A DNA stretch of 64,000 nt, from assembly GCF_900324465.2 (NCBI RefSeq), contig NC_046622.1, positions 188,501 through 252,500 of the forward strand, given 5' to 3'. Numbering within the stretch: position 1 is the stretch's first letter; each line of letters opens with the position of its first letter. A program made the position numbers and the translations under genes. Positions 1 to 13,200 of this stretch are shown one piece after another. The DNA is from Anabas testudineus (taxonomy: Eukaryota; Chordata; Actinopteri; Anabantiformes; Anabantidae). The notes under the pieces are model-generated. The model made no database searches, was not told where the DNA came from, and saw only the letters and a list, made by a program, of their open reading frames with translations.

Positions 1-9
1 ATGAGTATG

Positions 10-1150
10 TTTAATTCAATTTTATTTGTAAAGCACCAAATCACAACAGTAGTTATCTCAAGGAACTTTACAGTGTTTAAGGTTTAAGACCTTACAAATA
101 TAACTGTATACAGAATTAGATAGAAAAAACAACAACTCCACTGAGCACCACCAGGAGGCAGTGGAGAGGAAAAACTCCCTTTAGAGGAAGAAACCTCCAG
201 CAGAACCAGGCTCAGGGTGGGCGGCCATCTGCCTCGACCAGTTGGGGTGATTGGAAAGAGGAGAGAGAAAAGAACAGCAGGCAACAAAAACAAGGAGCAG
301 GTTGGTAGGACCAGTAACTGGACTCTGAGCTCCAAGGAGGAGGATACCTGCAGAGGAGAACAGAGAGAGGGAGACAGAGAGGAGGAAACACAACTACAGG
401 AGAGAGAAGACACAAAGTTAATGACATGAAATGGTGGAATTTTAATGGATAGAGGAGAAAGGAGAGAGGAGAGGAGCTCAGTGTATCAGTAGAGGTCCCC
501 CAGCAGACTAACCTATAGCAGCAGAACTAAGAGATGGTTCAGAGTCACCTGATCCATCTCTAACTATAAGCTTTATAAAAAAGGAAAGTTTTAAGTCTAG
601 TCTTAAATGTAGAGAGGGTGTCTGCCTCCAGAACCTGAACTGGGAGCTGGTTCCACAGGAGAGGGGCTTGATAGCTAAAGGCTCTGCCTCCCATTCTACA
701 TTTGGAAACTCTAGGAACCACAAGTAAACCTGCAGTCTGAGAACGGAGAGTTCTGCTTGGAAGATAAGGAACTATGAGGTCTTTAAGATAAGATGGAGCC
801 TGATTATTAAGGGATTTATAAGAGAGGAGAAGAATTTTAAATTCAATTCTAGATTTTACAGGGAGCCAATGGAGAGAAGCTAACGTAGGAGAAATATGAT
901 CTCTCTTACTAATTCCAGTCAGAACTCTGGCTGCAGCATTTTGGATTAACTGGAGGCTTTTTAATGAGTTATTGGGACAAACTATTAATAATGAATTACA
1001 ATAGTCCAGTCTGGAAGTAACAAATGCATGGACTAGTTTTTCACTTTGGGACAGGATGCTCTTAATTTTAACAATGTTTCATAGGTGGAAGATTCAGTTC
1101 TAGAGATTTCTTCTATGTATGAAGTAAAGGAGATATCCTGGTTTAAGATA
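10..1150 (-). mobile_element. L2-like LINE 3' end (unit A)
   Basis: Read on the minus strand, this has the end of an ORF2 (LLWNQLPVQVLEADTLSTFK-type motif around 680-590), a 3' UTR and the tail AATAAAATTGAATTAAA. The block from about 750 to 1150 is a sequence common in teleost repeats that I could not place. It recurs at about 5812-6952 and 11614-12754. The family call (L2 clade) rests on the C-terminal motif and the tail; the left and right ends are approximate. Confidence 0.65.
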
Positions 1151-1417
1151 ACTCTAGTTATCTAGTTAAGCACAGCTAACTAGCTCCAACAACCGGCTGT
1201 CAGAGAGGACCACAAGGAGTCTGTCGGTCCTGCAGAGTTGCTCAGCATTTATTTGCCTTGATGGGATCAGACCAGAACTTTACTGGAACTTGCATCTCAG
1301 ACCAGGAAACAGTACAGCAGCTTTACATACTTTTACAGTACAACTTATGGGTCAGGGCTCTGCTTGTGTACTTGGTGTACCTCCTGAGGTTCTCAGTCTG
1401 TTCCAGTCTCTCTGCAG

Positions 1418-1683
1418 GTATGTGCAGCTGCATGGTGATGATCCTGTTTGCGTCTGAGGTAAAGCTCCACCATCTGTCTGAGCGGATTGCCAACTTCAAC
1501 GAGGTCAACTTCGTCTTTCAGACTCACTCGGAGCACTACGACCGATGCTTCTGGCTCTTTATGCTGGTCTTCCTCCTCCACGGACTCAATATCCTCTTGA
1601 TTCGACTGGCAGGAATCCAGTTCCCCTTCCAGGAGACCAAAGAGGCGGAGCTGAGTGGCGGGGCAGCAGACCTCATGTACTAA
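1418..1683 (+). CDS. clrn1: Clarin-1, exon 3 (unit A)
   Basis: Clarin-1 is a four-pass tetraspan-like membrane protein of hair cells and photoreceptors; loss causes Usher syndrome type 3A in humans. This is the last coding exon: acceptor CTCTCTGCAG at 1417, entry in phase 1, stop TAA at 1683. It reads CMVMILFASEVKLHHLSE, then a hydrophobic segment FWLFMLVFLLHGLNILLIRL, and ends in the family's conserved AADLMY. Human clarin-1 has the same ending and near-identical VMILFASEVK and LLIRLAG blocks. Its partner exons 1 and 2 must lie left of the window. AATAAA follows at 1903-1908. Identification is by recall of the human protein and is firm. Confidence 0.9.
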
Positions 1684-1902
1684 GAAGACCAGCAACAGTG
1701 GTTCAAATACTTTGTTTTATCAGGAACTCAGAGAAATTACTTTCTTACTGCTGTACTGATACTTTTGGACTTGAAGTACACTTTACACCATGGAGAGTAC
1801 ATAATTACAAGTGGTACTACTGGTTCCAGTGTCAGAAAGTGGAAAATCTTCAGTGAACTTTGTATGTTTGATTCTCAAACTTGTTACCAATTAATTTGTG
1901 TC

Positions 1903-1908
1903 AATAAA
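1903..1908 (+). terminator. clrn1: clrn1 polyadenylation signal (unit A)
   Basis: AATAAA lies 220 bp after the clrn1 stop codon. Copies occur at 7705-7710 and 13507-13512, so each exon 3 has its own potential 3' end. Confidence 0.6.
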
Positions 1909-2109
1909 CAAATCAATTAACCATCATTTATCATTTATTTACATCAACATTTCAGCTCTGCTTGGTTTATGGTCAAATACTGAAGCTGATGTGTGGCCTA
2001 GAACCTGCACACGTTCAGTTTCTCATCACAGGTTTGAAAAGCTGGAAGTAGAGCATTTGATACTACCACAGTCCGTCACTCTGTATTACCAGCTAATGCG
2101 GTTCAGATT

Positions 2110-2390
2110 CTCACAAGAAATACAATTATAACTGTACACAGAATTATATAGAAAACCCAACAATGCCACTGAGCAACACCAGGAGACAGCAGAGAGGAAA
2201 AACTCCCGCCCTCACCCCTGCCTCGATGGGTTGGGGTGAGTGGAAAGAGGAGAGAGAAAAGAACAGCAGGCAACAAAAAAAACAAGAAGGAGGAAGATAG
2301 AACCAGTAACTGGAGCTATACAGCTCCGGGGCAGAGTACATCTGCAGAAAAGTAAATGCATACATGAAATGGGGGGCCTGTAGGTGTGAC
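2110..2390 (-). mobile_element. Short L2-like LINE tail (unit A)
   Basis: This is a diverged, internally deleted relative of the 3' UTR at 10-480: the AGGAAAAACTCCC, GGGGTGAGTGGAAAGAGGAG and AACAGCAGGCAAC blocks appear in the same order. It recurs at about 7912-8192 and 13714-13995. The ends are approximate. Confidence 0.6.
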
Positions 2391-2879
2391 ATGTCATCTG
2401 CAGAAAGACTTGTCCAAGGCTCCATCTGCTCTAGCGAATATCAGAGCCTACTGGTGTAATTTTTTCACAGGCAAAAACAGCACTACCAGGAAGCTTTTCT
2501 CCACTTTCAAGTCACTCCTCTACCCCACTCACTGACAACTTTGCCACCTTCTTTCAGGTGGCAGCCTTCAGCTCCCAGTTCTCTTCTTTGAATAGAGACA
2601 CACTGTCAATCTCATCTAACAGTATATCTTTTGCATTGTTTGCTACTCCGAGGATGATGCATCCACCCTCCTCCTCTGAAACAATCCTACAACCTGTTCT
2701 TTTGATTCTATTCCCTCCACTCTCCTTCAAACAACTGCATCCAGACTAATCCCATTACACAAATCATTAACACAACTCCAACAGGAACCTTTCCCTCCTC
2801 ATTTAAACAGGCCTAGATCACCTCACTCTCTTACTCTTGACACCTCCTTTCCGGAGAATCACAGACCTGTCTCTCTTCT

Positions 2880-3590
2880 TTCATTTCTAGAGTTTCCAAA
2901 CGTAGAATGGGAGGCAGAGCCTTTAGCTACCAAGCCCCTCTCCTGTGGAACCAGCTCCCAGTTCAGGTTCTGGAGGCAGACACCCTCTCCACATTTAAGA
3001 CTAGACTTCAAACTTTCCATTTTTATAAAGCTTATAGTTAGAGATGGATCAGGTGACTCTGAACCATCTCTTAGTTCTGCTGATATAGGTTAGTCTGCTG
3101 GGGGACCTCTACTGATACACTGAGCTCCTCTCCTCTCTCCTTTCTCCTCTATCCATTCAAATTCCACCATTTCATGTCATAAACTTTGTGTCTTCTCTCT
3201 CCTGTAGTTGTGTTTCCTCCTCTCTGTTCTCCTCTGCAGGTATCCTCCTCCTTGGAGCTATATATCTCCAGATTCCAGTTACTGGTCCTACCAACCTGTC
3301 CAGTGTTTCTGCTGCTTGTTGTTTTTGTTGCCTGCTGTTCTTTTCTCTCTCCTCTTTCCACTCACCCAAACGGGTCGAGGCAGATGGCCGTCCTCCCTGA
3401 GCCTGGTTCTGCTTGAGGTTTCTTCCTCTGAAGGGAGTTTTTCCTCTTCACTGTCTCCTGTTGGGTTTTCTATATAATTCTGTATACAGTTATATTTGTA
3501 AGTTCTTAAACCTTAAACACTGTAAAGTGCCTTGAGATGACTTCTGTTGTGATCTGGCGCTATACAAATAAAATTGAATTAAATTTCTGG
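2880..3590 (+). mobile_element. L2-like LINE 3' end (unit A)
   Basis: On the plus strand, codons from about 2900 read GGRAFSYQAPLLWNQLPVQV, then LEADTLSTFKTRL, then stop, which is the typical C terminus of L2/CR1-group ORF2. A 3' UTR follows and the element ends near AATAAAATTGAATTAAATT at about 3585. It recurs at about 8682-9392 and 14485-15195. It lies in opposite orientation to the copy at 10-1150, giving inverted L2 ends around clrn1 exon 3. Confidence 0.75.
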
Positions 3591-3990
3591 CCAAGTCCGA
3601 TGAACGAGCAATCTTCAATCAACTGACTGACTTCCTTTCTGGCAGCGACCCCCTAGATGTCAACCAGTCTGGCTGCTAGAGTGGTCACTCCAGAGAAACA
3701 CCACAAGGTTGTGGAATCCCTGCAAGCTGTAAAGTCTGCAGCTCGATCTTCTGTCTTAATTCTATTTGATCTATCTGCAGCCTTTGACACAGTCAACCAC
3801 CAGATCCTCCACTCTATACTTTCTGATTTGGGCATCACTGGTACAGCTCTGGCCTGGTTTAAATCCTACTTGTCTGAACATACCTTTAAGGTATTTTGGC
3901 AGAGGCAGGTTTTTAACTCTCACTGCCTCTCTGCTGGCGTGCTGCAGGGCTCAGTTCTTGGTCCTCTACTCTCTCACACAGAACTCTTCC
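3590..3990 (+). mobile_element. L2-like LINE reverse transcriptase fragment (unit A)
   Basis: The frame reads LILFDLSAAFDTVNHQIL (RT motif A), LGITGTALAWFKSYLS and GVLQGSVLGPLLS (motif B), then breaks off into unrelated sequence with a (CAAA)n run at about 4010-4037. L2-clade elements carry DLSAAFDTVDH and GVPQGSVLGPLLF at these places. It is a truncated fragment, recurring at about 9392-9792 and 15195-15595. Confidence 0.8.
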
Positions 3991-4329
3991 GAGTCTTTAT
4001 CAACAAAAGAACAAACAAACAAACAAACAAACAAAAAAACAAGTTTGCACTTATACCCCATGAAACTGAAATAGCTCTTTTTAGAGTGTAAGCCTATTGG
4101 ACCTGTTTTGTCTGTCGCCTTTTGTCTGTATGTGATCTCTTCATTCCAGGATTAGTACCACCTCTCTCCCAGGTCAATAACTCGCTGTTTAGTTACTGCT
4201 TCTACCACCACCATCCAGTGAGTATCCAACCTAGTTGCAACTATTTTACTACACAGTTTGAACCCGGCCTAACTCTGTCTCCTCTCTTAGACCTCCATAC
4301 TAACCTGACATCACCTCCTTCCTAGAAGT

Positions 4330-4480
4330 GTCATAAGAGCTCTGTTCATATGTGTAGGTATTATTGGGGTATCTTTAATTTCTGTAATTACTTTACTATA
4401 ATGGTGATAAAAATTTGCCAGAAGTGTTTGTAGAACTCTGCTGGGAAACCGCCAGGCCCAGGTGATTTGTTATTGGGCAT
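4330..4480 (-). mobile_element. L1/Tx1-like LINE fragment cut at the tandem junction (unit A)
   Basis: On the minus strand this reads MPNNKSPGPGGFPAEFYKHF, the start of the L1-type reverse transcriptase domain (usual form NKSPGPDGFPAEFYK). It is cut at 4480 by the unit junction. The same cut end is at 10282, while in unit C the element continues past 16,085. Confidence 0.7.
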
Positions 4481-7400
4481 AGCTTCTGTAGCGACATGGA
4501 TCTGAAAAATCCAGGAACCAGGAACCCACTAACATTAGCAGTAATACTCCAGCTTTCCTGGAAACAGAGCAGCAACAGCCCCTTGGTCCAGACCAGCCTG
4601 AGTCCGAGACCAGGGTCTGAGTTTCTCAGAGACGCTAATGTTGGTCTCAGGGAGTCAGTTCTTCGTCCCTGATTTCAGAGAATCCCTCAGAGTTTGTCTG
4701 TTTTCTGCTCTATCAACAAACCTCTTTGTCTTCGTGGGGGCTGCACACTGGTCCACAGCAGGGTCATTACTGGTCCCAGTTAACGAGAGCAGTCGTCCAT
4801 CACTAACGAGTTTTCAGCCTGACTGGATCAGATGTGATGAGGACAAACAAAGCTGCTCTGTTCCTGTTTGAGGACACAGATCAGGCTGCAGGACGGTTTC
4901 TGTCCGTGCAGCTCTCAGCAGATTAACCCACAGGATGAAGATTTTCAGTTTTAACAAAGAACTTATGTGTTTGGTATTTGAGGTGTTTGACAGAGACCAG
5001 GTCTGATCCTCGACTCAGTTCACATGGTCAGTGAACATCTGATCTTCTGTTTGTGCAGGTTTCAGCTAAGTGAAAATAACGGGCTCAGTGCAGCCTGGAG
5101 GTGGTGGTGTCTATGACAGTGGAGCAGGAATTATTCAGATCCTCTGTTAGTGTAGTTGTAGTAAAAGTATATGTGGAATCAGCAACAGGTACTTGAAGCA
5201 AGAATTAAAGAAAGAGGACTCACACACAGTATAATATCTAAAACCAAACAGAAATTAGGATTTAATCTCTTTCATGCTGTCTGCTCTCTCCCAGTCTTCC
5301 CAGACCTACTCAACGCCATCCCAGCAGGTCTCCACGTCTGCATCATCTCCTTCTGTGGTGGAGTGATCCTCTTCTCCTCTGTGGCATCTGGCTTCTTTTT
5401 CTTCAACGCCTTCGGCCGACCCTTCGAGACACTGCAAGGCCCCATGGGACTTTACCTGTGGACCTTCATCAGCTGTGAGAAAATCCCCTTTCCAATTTGA
5501 TAGACACCTGTGACATCACTTCCTGCCTATACGCACAACCAGGGTTCACAGCTGCAGTGGGATGAGTTTAGTTTGGGAACAGGGTGCAGTCAGAGTCTAA
5601 TAATTGCTGCATTAGAGAAACAGAGACCGAGGTAGGAGACCGGGGAGGGGGTTCAGTTCCAAACCAGAATCTTAATTTTCCCTCTCTCTCTTTCACTGCA
5701 ATCTACAGTTCTGGATTCAATCTAGCTCCAACTCTACCTCCCCGCCTCTGCTGGGTTTGTCTGTCCCACAGTTTCCCAAAGGTCCTCAGTATCTGCAGTA
5801 TCATGAGTATGTTTAATTCAATTTTATTTGTAAAGCACCAAATCACAACAGTAGTTATCTCAAGGAACTTTACAGTGTTTAAGGTTTAAGACCTTACAAA
5901 TATAACTGTATACAGAATTAGATAGAAAAAACAACAACTCCACTGAGCACCACCAGGAGGCAGTGGAGAGGAAAAACTCCCTTTAGAGGAAGAAACCTCC
6001 AGCAGAACCAGGCTCAGGGTGGGCGGCCATCTGCCTCGACCAGTTGGGGTGATTGGAAAGAGGAGAGAGAAAAGAACAGCAGGCAACAAAAACAAGGAGC
6101 AGGTTGGTAGGACCAGTAACTGGACTCTGAGCTCCAAGGAGGAGGATACCTGCAGAGGAGAACAGAGAGAGGGAGACAGAGAGGAGGAAACACAACTACA
6201 GGAGAGAGAAGACACAAAGTTAATGACATGAAATGGTGGAATTTTAATGGATAGAGGAGAAAGGAGAGAGGAGAGGAGCTCAGTGTATCAGTAGAGGTCC
6301 CCCAGCAGACTAACCTATAGCAGCAGAACTAAGAGATGGTTCAGAGTCACCTGATCCATCTCTAACTATAAGCTTTATAAAAAAGGAAAGTTTTAAGTCT
6401 AGTCTTAAATGTAGAGAGGGTGTCTGCCTCCAGAACCTGAACTGGGAGCTGGTTCCACAGGAGAGGGGCTTGATAGCTAAAGGCTCTGCCTCCCATTCTA
6501 CATTTGGAAACTCTAGGAACCACAAGTAAACCTGCAGTCTGAGAACGGAGAGTTCTGCTTGGAAGATAAGGAACTATGAGGTCTTTAAGATAAGATGGAG
6601 CCTGATTATTAAGGGATTTATAAGAGAGGAGAAGAATTTTAAATTCAATTCTAGATTTTACAGGGAGCCAATGGAGAGAAGCTAACGTAGGAGAAATATG
6701 ATCTCTCTTACTAATTCCAGTCAGAACTCTGGCTGCAGCATTTTGGATTAACTGGAGGCTTTTTAATGAGTTATTGGGACAAACTATTAATAATGAATTA
6801 CAATAGTCCAGTCTGGAAGTAACAAATGCATGGACTAGTTTTTCACTTTGGGACAGGATGCTCTTAATTTTAACAATGTTTCATAGGTGGAAGATTCAGT
6901 TCTAGAGATTTCTTCTATGTATGAAGTAAAGGAGATATCCTGGTTTAAGATAACTCTAGTTATCTAGTTAAGCACAGCTAACTAGCTCCAACAACCGGCT
7001 GTCAGAGAGGACCACAAGGAGTCTGTCGGTCCTGCAGAGTTGCTCAGCATTTATTTGCCTTGATGGGATCAGACCAGAACTTTACTGGAACTTGCATCTC
7101 AGACCAGGAAACAGTACAGCAGCTTTACATACTTTTACAGTACAACTTATGGGTCAGGGCTCTGCTTGTGTACTTGGTGTACCTCCTGAGGTTCTCAGTC
7201 TGTTCCAGTCTCTCTGCAGGTATGTGCAGCTGCATGGTGATGATCCTGTTTGCGTCTGAGGTAAAGCTCCACCATCTGTCTGAGCGGATTGCCAACTTCA
7301 ACGAGGTCAACTTCGTCTTTCAGACTCACTCGGAGCACTACGACCGATGCTTCTGGCTCTTTATGCTGGTCTTCCTCCTCCACGGACTCAATATCCTCTT

Positions 7401-10282
7401 GATTCGACTGGCAGGAATCCAGTTCCCCTTCCAGGAGACCAAAGAGGCGGAGCTGAGTGGCGGGGCAGCAGACCTCATGTACTAAGAAGACCAGCAACAG
7501 TGGTTCAAATACTTTGTTTTATCAGGAACTCAGAGAAATTACTTTCTTACTGCTGTACTGATACTTTTGGACTTGAAGTACACTTTACACCATGGAGAGT
7601 ACATAATTACAAGTGGTACTACTGGTTCCAGTGTCAGAAAGTGGAAAATCTTCAGTGAACTTTGTATGTTTGATTCTCAAACTTGTTACCAATTAATTTG
7701 TGTCAATAAACAAATCAATTAACCATCATTTATCATTTATTTACATCAACATTTCAGCTCTGCTTGGTTTATGGTCAAATACTGAAGCTGATGTGTGGCC
7801 TAGAACCTGCACACGTTCAGTTTCTCATCACAGGTTTGAAAAGCTGGAAGTAGAGCATTTGATACTACCACAGTCCGTCACTCTGTATTACCAGCTAATG
7901 CGGTTCAGATTCTCACAAGAAATACAATTATAACTGTACACAGAATTATATAGAAAACCCAACAATGCCACTGAGCAACACCAGGAGACAGCAGAGAGGA
8001 AAAACTCCCGCCCTCACCCCTGCCTCGATGGGTTGGGGTGAGTGGAAAGAGGAGAGAGAAAAGAACAGCAGGCAACAAAAAAAACAAGAAGGAGGAAGAT
8101 AGAACCAGTAACTGGAGCTATACAGCTCCGGGGCAGAGTACATCTGCAGAAAAGTAAATGCATACATGAAATGGGGGGCCTGTAGGTGTGACATGTCATC
8201 TGCAGAAAGACTTGTCCAAGGCTCCATCTGCTCTAGCGAATATCAGAGCCTACTGGTGTAATTTTTTCACAGGCAAAAACAGCACTACCAGGAAGCTTTT
8301 CTCCACTTTCAAGTCACTCCTCTACCCCACTCACTGACAACTTTGCCACCTTCTTTCAGGTGGCAGCCTTCAGCTCCCAGTTCTCTTCTTTGAATAGAGA
8401 CACACTGTCAATCTCATCTAACAGTATATCTTTTGCATTGTTTGCTACTCCGAGGATGATGCATCCACCCTCCTCCTCTGAAACAATCCTACAACCTGTT
8501 CTTTTGATTCTATTCCCTCCACTCTCCTTCAAACAACTGCATCCAGACTAATCCCATTACACAAATCATTAACACAACTCCAACAGGAACCTTTCCCTCC
8601 TCATTTAAACAGGCCTAGATCACCTCACTCTCTTACTCTTGACACCTCCTTTCCGGAGAATCACAGACCTGTCTCTCTTCTTTCATTTCTAGAGTTTCCA
8701 AACGTAGAATGGGAGGCAGAGCCTTTAGCTACCAAGCCCCTCTCCTGTGGAACCAGCTCCCAGTTCAGGTTCTGGAGGCAGACACCCTCTCCACATTTAA
8801 GACTAGACTTCAAACTTTCCATTTTTATAAAGCTTATAGTTAGAGATGGATCAGGTGACTCTGAACCATCTCTTAGTTCTGCTGATATAGGTTAGTCTGC
8901 TGGGGGACCTCTACTGATACACTGAGCTCCTCTCCTCTCTCCTTTCTCCTCTATCCATTCAAATTCCACCATTTCATGTCATAAACTTTGTGTCTTCTCT
9001 CTCCTGTAGTTGTGTTTCCTCCTCTCTGTTCTCCTCTGCAGGTATCCTCCTCCTTGGAGCTATATATCTCCAGATTCCAGTTACTGGTCCTACCAACCTG
9101 TCCAGTGTTTCTGCTGCTTGTTGTTTTTGTTGCCTGCTGTTCTTTTCTCTCTCCTCTTTCCACTCACCCAAACGGGTCGAGGCAGATGGCCGTCCTCCCT
9201 GAGCCTGGTTCTGCTTGAGGTTTCTTCCTCTGAAGGGAGTTTTTCCTCTTCACTGTCTCCTGTTGGGTTTTCTATATAATTCTGTATACAGTTATATTTG
9301 TAAGTTCTTAAACCTTAAACACTGTAAAGTGCCTTGAGATGACTTCTGTTGTGATCTGGCGCTATACAAATAAAATTGAATTAAATTTCTGGCCAAGTCC
9401 GATGAACGAGCAATCTTCAATCAACTGACTGACTTCCTTTCTGGCAGCGACCCCCTAGATGTCAACCAGTCTGGCTGCTAGAGTGGTCACTCCAGAGAAA
9501 CACCACAAGGTTGTGGAATCCCTGCAAGCTGTAAAGTCTGCAGCTCGATCTTCTGTCTTAATTCTATTTGATCTATCTGCAGCCTTTGACACAGTCAACC
9601 ACCAGATCCTCCACTCTATACTTTCTGATTTGGGCATCACTGGTACAGCTCTGGCCTGGTTTAAATCCTACTTGTCTGAACATACCTTTAAGGTATTTTG
9701 GCAGAGGCAGGTTTTTAACTCTCACTGCCTCTCTGCTGGCGTGCTGCAGGGCTCAGTTCTTGGTCCTCTACTCTCTCACACAGAACTCTTCCGAGTCTTT
9801 ATCAACAAAAGAACAAACAAACAAACAAACAAACAAAAAAACAAGTTTGCACTTATACCCCATGAAACTGAAATAGCTCTTTTTAGAGTGTAAGCCTATT
9901 GGACCTGTTTTGTCTGTCGCCTTTTGTCTGTATGTGATCTCTTCATTCCAGGATTAGTACCACCTCTCTCCCAGGTCAATAACTCGCTGTTTAGTTACTG
10001 CTTCTACCACCACCATCCAGTGAGTATCCAACCTAGTTGCAACTATTTTACTACACAGTTTGAACCCGGCCTAACTCTGTCTCCTCTCTTAGACCTCCAT
10101 ACTAACCTGACATCACCTCCTTCCTAGAAGTGTCATAAGAGCTCTGTTCATATGTGTAGGTATTATTGGGGTATCTTTAATTTCTGTAATTACTTTACTA
10201 TAATGGTGATAAAAATTTGCCAGAAGTGTTTGTAGAACTCTGCTGGGAAACCGCCAGGCCCAGGTGATTTGTTATTGGGCAT
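4481..10282 (+). repeat. Tandem unit B, full 5802-bp copy
   Basis: This is the only copy with both artificial junctions in view. It begins with AGCTTCTGTAGCGACATGG, carries clrn1 exon 2 then exon 3, and ends with the L1-like fragment at GGGCAT. Differences from unit A are very few: in the compared part exon 3 is identical. Where A continues past exon 2, position 5495 (A) versus 11297 (T) shows one of the rare mismatches between the second and third exon 2 flanks. Confidence 0.9.
5295..7485 (+). CDS. clrn1: Clarin-1 exons 2 and 3 (unit A/B boundary copy)
   Basis: Exon 2 lies at 5295-5474: acceptor CTCTCTCCCAG, 180 bp, donor AGCT|GTGAGA. It reads FPDLLNAIPAGLH through NAFGRPFETLQGPMGLYLW, matching human FPDLLKAIP and NAFGKPFETLHGPLGLYL. 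Exon 3 lies at 7220-7485 and joins in phase to give FISCMCSCMVMILF. No exon 1 (start codon, first membrane segment) is found between this copy and the preceding exon 3, so the pair has no visible translation start of its own. It could be spliced as extra downstream exons after read-through, or be silent. AATAAA is at 7705-7710. Confidence 0.85.
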
Positions 10283-13200
10283 AGCTTCTGTAGCGACATG
10301 GATCTGAAAAATCCAGGAACCAGGAACCCACTAACATTAGCAGTAATACTCCAGCTTTCCTGGAAACAGAGCAGCAACAGCCCCTTGGTCCAGACCAGCC
10401 TGAGTCCGAGACCAGGGTCTGAGTTTCTCAGAGACGCTAATGTTGGTCTCAGGGAGTCAGTTCTTCGTCCCTGATTTCAGAGAATCCCTCAGAGTTTGTC
10501 TGTTTTCTGCTCTATCAACAAACCTCTTTGTCTTCGTGGGGGCTGCACACTGGTCCACAGCAGGGTCATTACTGGTCCCAGTTAACGAGAGCAGTCGTCC
10601 ATCACTAACGAGTTTTCAGCCTGACTGGATCAGATGTGATGAGGACAAACAAAGCTGCTCTGTTCCTGTTTGAGGACACAGATCAGGCTGCAGGACGGTT
10701 TCTGTCCGTGCAGCTCTCAGCAGATTAACCCACAGGATGAAGATTTTCAGTTTTAACAAAGAACTTATGTGTTTGGTATTTGAGGTGTTTGACAGAGACC
10801 AGGTCTGATCCTCGACTCAGTTCACATGGTCAGTGAACATCTGATCTTCTGTTTGTGCAGGTTTCAGCTAAGTGAAAATAACGGGCTCAGTGCAGCCTGG
10901 AGGTGGTGGTGTCTATGACAGTGGAGCAGGAATTATTCAGATCCTCTGTTAGTGTAGTTGTAGTAAAAGTATATGTGGAATCAGCAACAGGTACTTGAAG
11001 CAAGAATTAAAGAAAGAGGACTCACACACAGTATAATATCTAAAACCAAACAGAAATTAGGATTTAATCTCTTTCATGCTGTCTGCTCTCTCCCAGTCTT
11101 CCCAGACCTACTCAACGCCATCCCAGCAGGTCTCCACGTCTGCATCATCTCCTTCTGTGGTGGAGTGATCCTCTTCTCCTCTGTGGCATCTGGCTTCTTT
11201 TTCTTCAACGCCTTCGGCCGACCCTTCGAGACACTGCAAGGCCCCATGGGACTTTACCTGTGGACCTTCATCAGCTGTGAGAAAATCCCCTTTCCATTTT
11301 GATAGACACCTGTGACATCACTTCCTGCCTATACGCACAACCAGGGTTCACAGCTGCAGTGGGATGAGTTTAGTTTGGGAACAGGGTGCAGTCAGAGTCT
11401 AATAATTGCTGCATTAGAGAAACAGAGACCGAGGTAGGAGACCGGGGAGGGGGCTCAGTTCCAAACCAGAATCTTAATTTTCCCTCTCTCTCTTTCACTG
11501 CAATCTACAGTTCTGGATTCAATCTAGCTCCAACTCTACCTCCCCGCCTCTGCTGGGTTTGTCTGTCCCACAGTTTCCCAAAGGTCCTCAGTATCTGCAG
11601 TATCATGAGTATGTTTAATTCAATTTTATTTGTAAAGCACCAAATCACAACAGTAGTTATCTCAAGGAACTTTACAGTGTTTAAGGTTTAAGACCTTACA
11701 AATATAACTGTATACAGAATTAGATAGAAAAAACAACAACTCCACTGAGCACCACCAGGAGGCAGTGGAGAGGAAAAACTCCCTTTAGAGGAAGAAACCT
11801 CCAGCAGAACCAGGCTCAGGGTGGGCGGCCATCTGCCTCGACCAGTTGGGGTGATTGGAAAGAGGAGAGAGAAAAGAACAGCAGGCAACAAAAACAAGGA
11901 GCAGGTTGGTAGGACCAGTAACTGGACTCTGAGCTCCAAGGAGGAGGATACCTGCAGAGGAGAACAGAGAGAGGGAGACAGAGAGGAGGAAACACAACTA
12001 CAGGAGAGAGAAGACACAAAGTTAATGACATGAAATGGTGGAATTTTAATGGATAGAGGAGAAAGGAGAGAGGAGAGGAGCTCAGTGTATCAGTAGAGGT
12101 CCCCCAGCAGACTAACCTATAGCAGCAGAACTAAGAGATGGTTCAGAGTCACCTGATCCATCTCTAACTATAAGCTTTATAAAAAAGGAAAGTTTTAAGT
12201 CTAGTCTTAAATGTAGAGAGGGTGTCTGCCTCCAGAACCTGAACTGGGAGCTGGTTCCACAGGAGAGGGGCTTGATAGCTAAAGGCTCTGCCTCCCATTC
12301 TACATTTGGAAACTCTAGGAACCACAAGTAAACCTGCAGTCTGAGAACGGAGAGTTCTGCTTGGAAGATAAGGAACTATGAGATCTTTAAGATAAGATGG
12401 AGCCTGATTATTAAGGGATTTATAAGAGAGGAGAAGAATTTTAAATTCAATTCTAGATTTTACAGGGAGCCAATGGAGAGAAGCTAACGTAGGAGAAATA
12501 TGATCTCTCTTACTAATTCCAGTCAGAACTCTGGCTGCAGCATTTTGGATTAACTGGAGGCTTTTTAATGAGTTATTGGGACAAACTATTAATAATGAAT
12601 TACAATAGTCCAGTCTGGAAGTAACAAATGCATGGACTAGTTTTTCACTTTGGGACAGGATGCTCTTAATTTTAACAATGTTTCATAGGTGGAAGATTCA
12701 GTTCTAGAGATTTCTTCTATGTATGAAGTAAAGGAGATATCCTGGTTTAAGATAACTCTAGTTATCTAGTTAAGCACAGCTAACTAGCTCCAACAACCGG
12801 CTGTCAGAGAGGACCACAAGGAGTCTGTCGGTCCTGCAGAGTTGCTCAGCATTTATTTGCCTTGATGGGATCAGACCAGAACTTTACTGGAACTTGCATC
12901 TCAGACCAGGAAACAGTACAGCAGCTTTACATACTTTTACAGTACAACTTATGGGTCAGGGCTCTGCTTGTGTACTTGGTGTACCTCCTGAGGTTCTCAG
13001 TCTGTTCCAGTCTCTCTGCAGGTATGTGCAGCTGCATGGTGATGATCCTGTTTGCGTCTGAGGTAAAGCTCCACCATCTGTCTGAGCGGATTGCCAACTT
13101 CAACGAGGTCAACTTCGTCTTTCAGACTCACTCGGAGCACTACGACCGATGCTTCTGGCTCTTTATGCTGGTCTTCCTCCTCCACGGACTCAATATCCTC

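Larger units (their letters stand above)
1..4480 (+). repeat. Tandem unit A (left part off-window) of the 5.8 kb clrn1 array
   Basis: This is the right-hand part of the first copy of a 5802-bp head-to-tail repeat. It holds, in order, an L2-like LINE 3' end (-), clrn1 exon 3 (+), a short L2-like tail (-), an L2-like 3' end (+), an L2-like reverse transcriptase piece (+) and an L1-like piece (-). Sequence from position 3 onward recurs at +5802 and +11604. The unit ends in ...TTATTGGGCAT at 4480, where it joins AGCTTCTG, the start of the next copy. Confidence 0.9.

Noticed and set aside
84-3480. Small open frames inside the clrn1 unit
   Set aside because: They fall in LINE 3' UTR sequence and lack coding features; they repeat in every unit with the LINEs.
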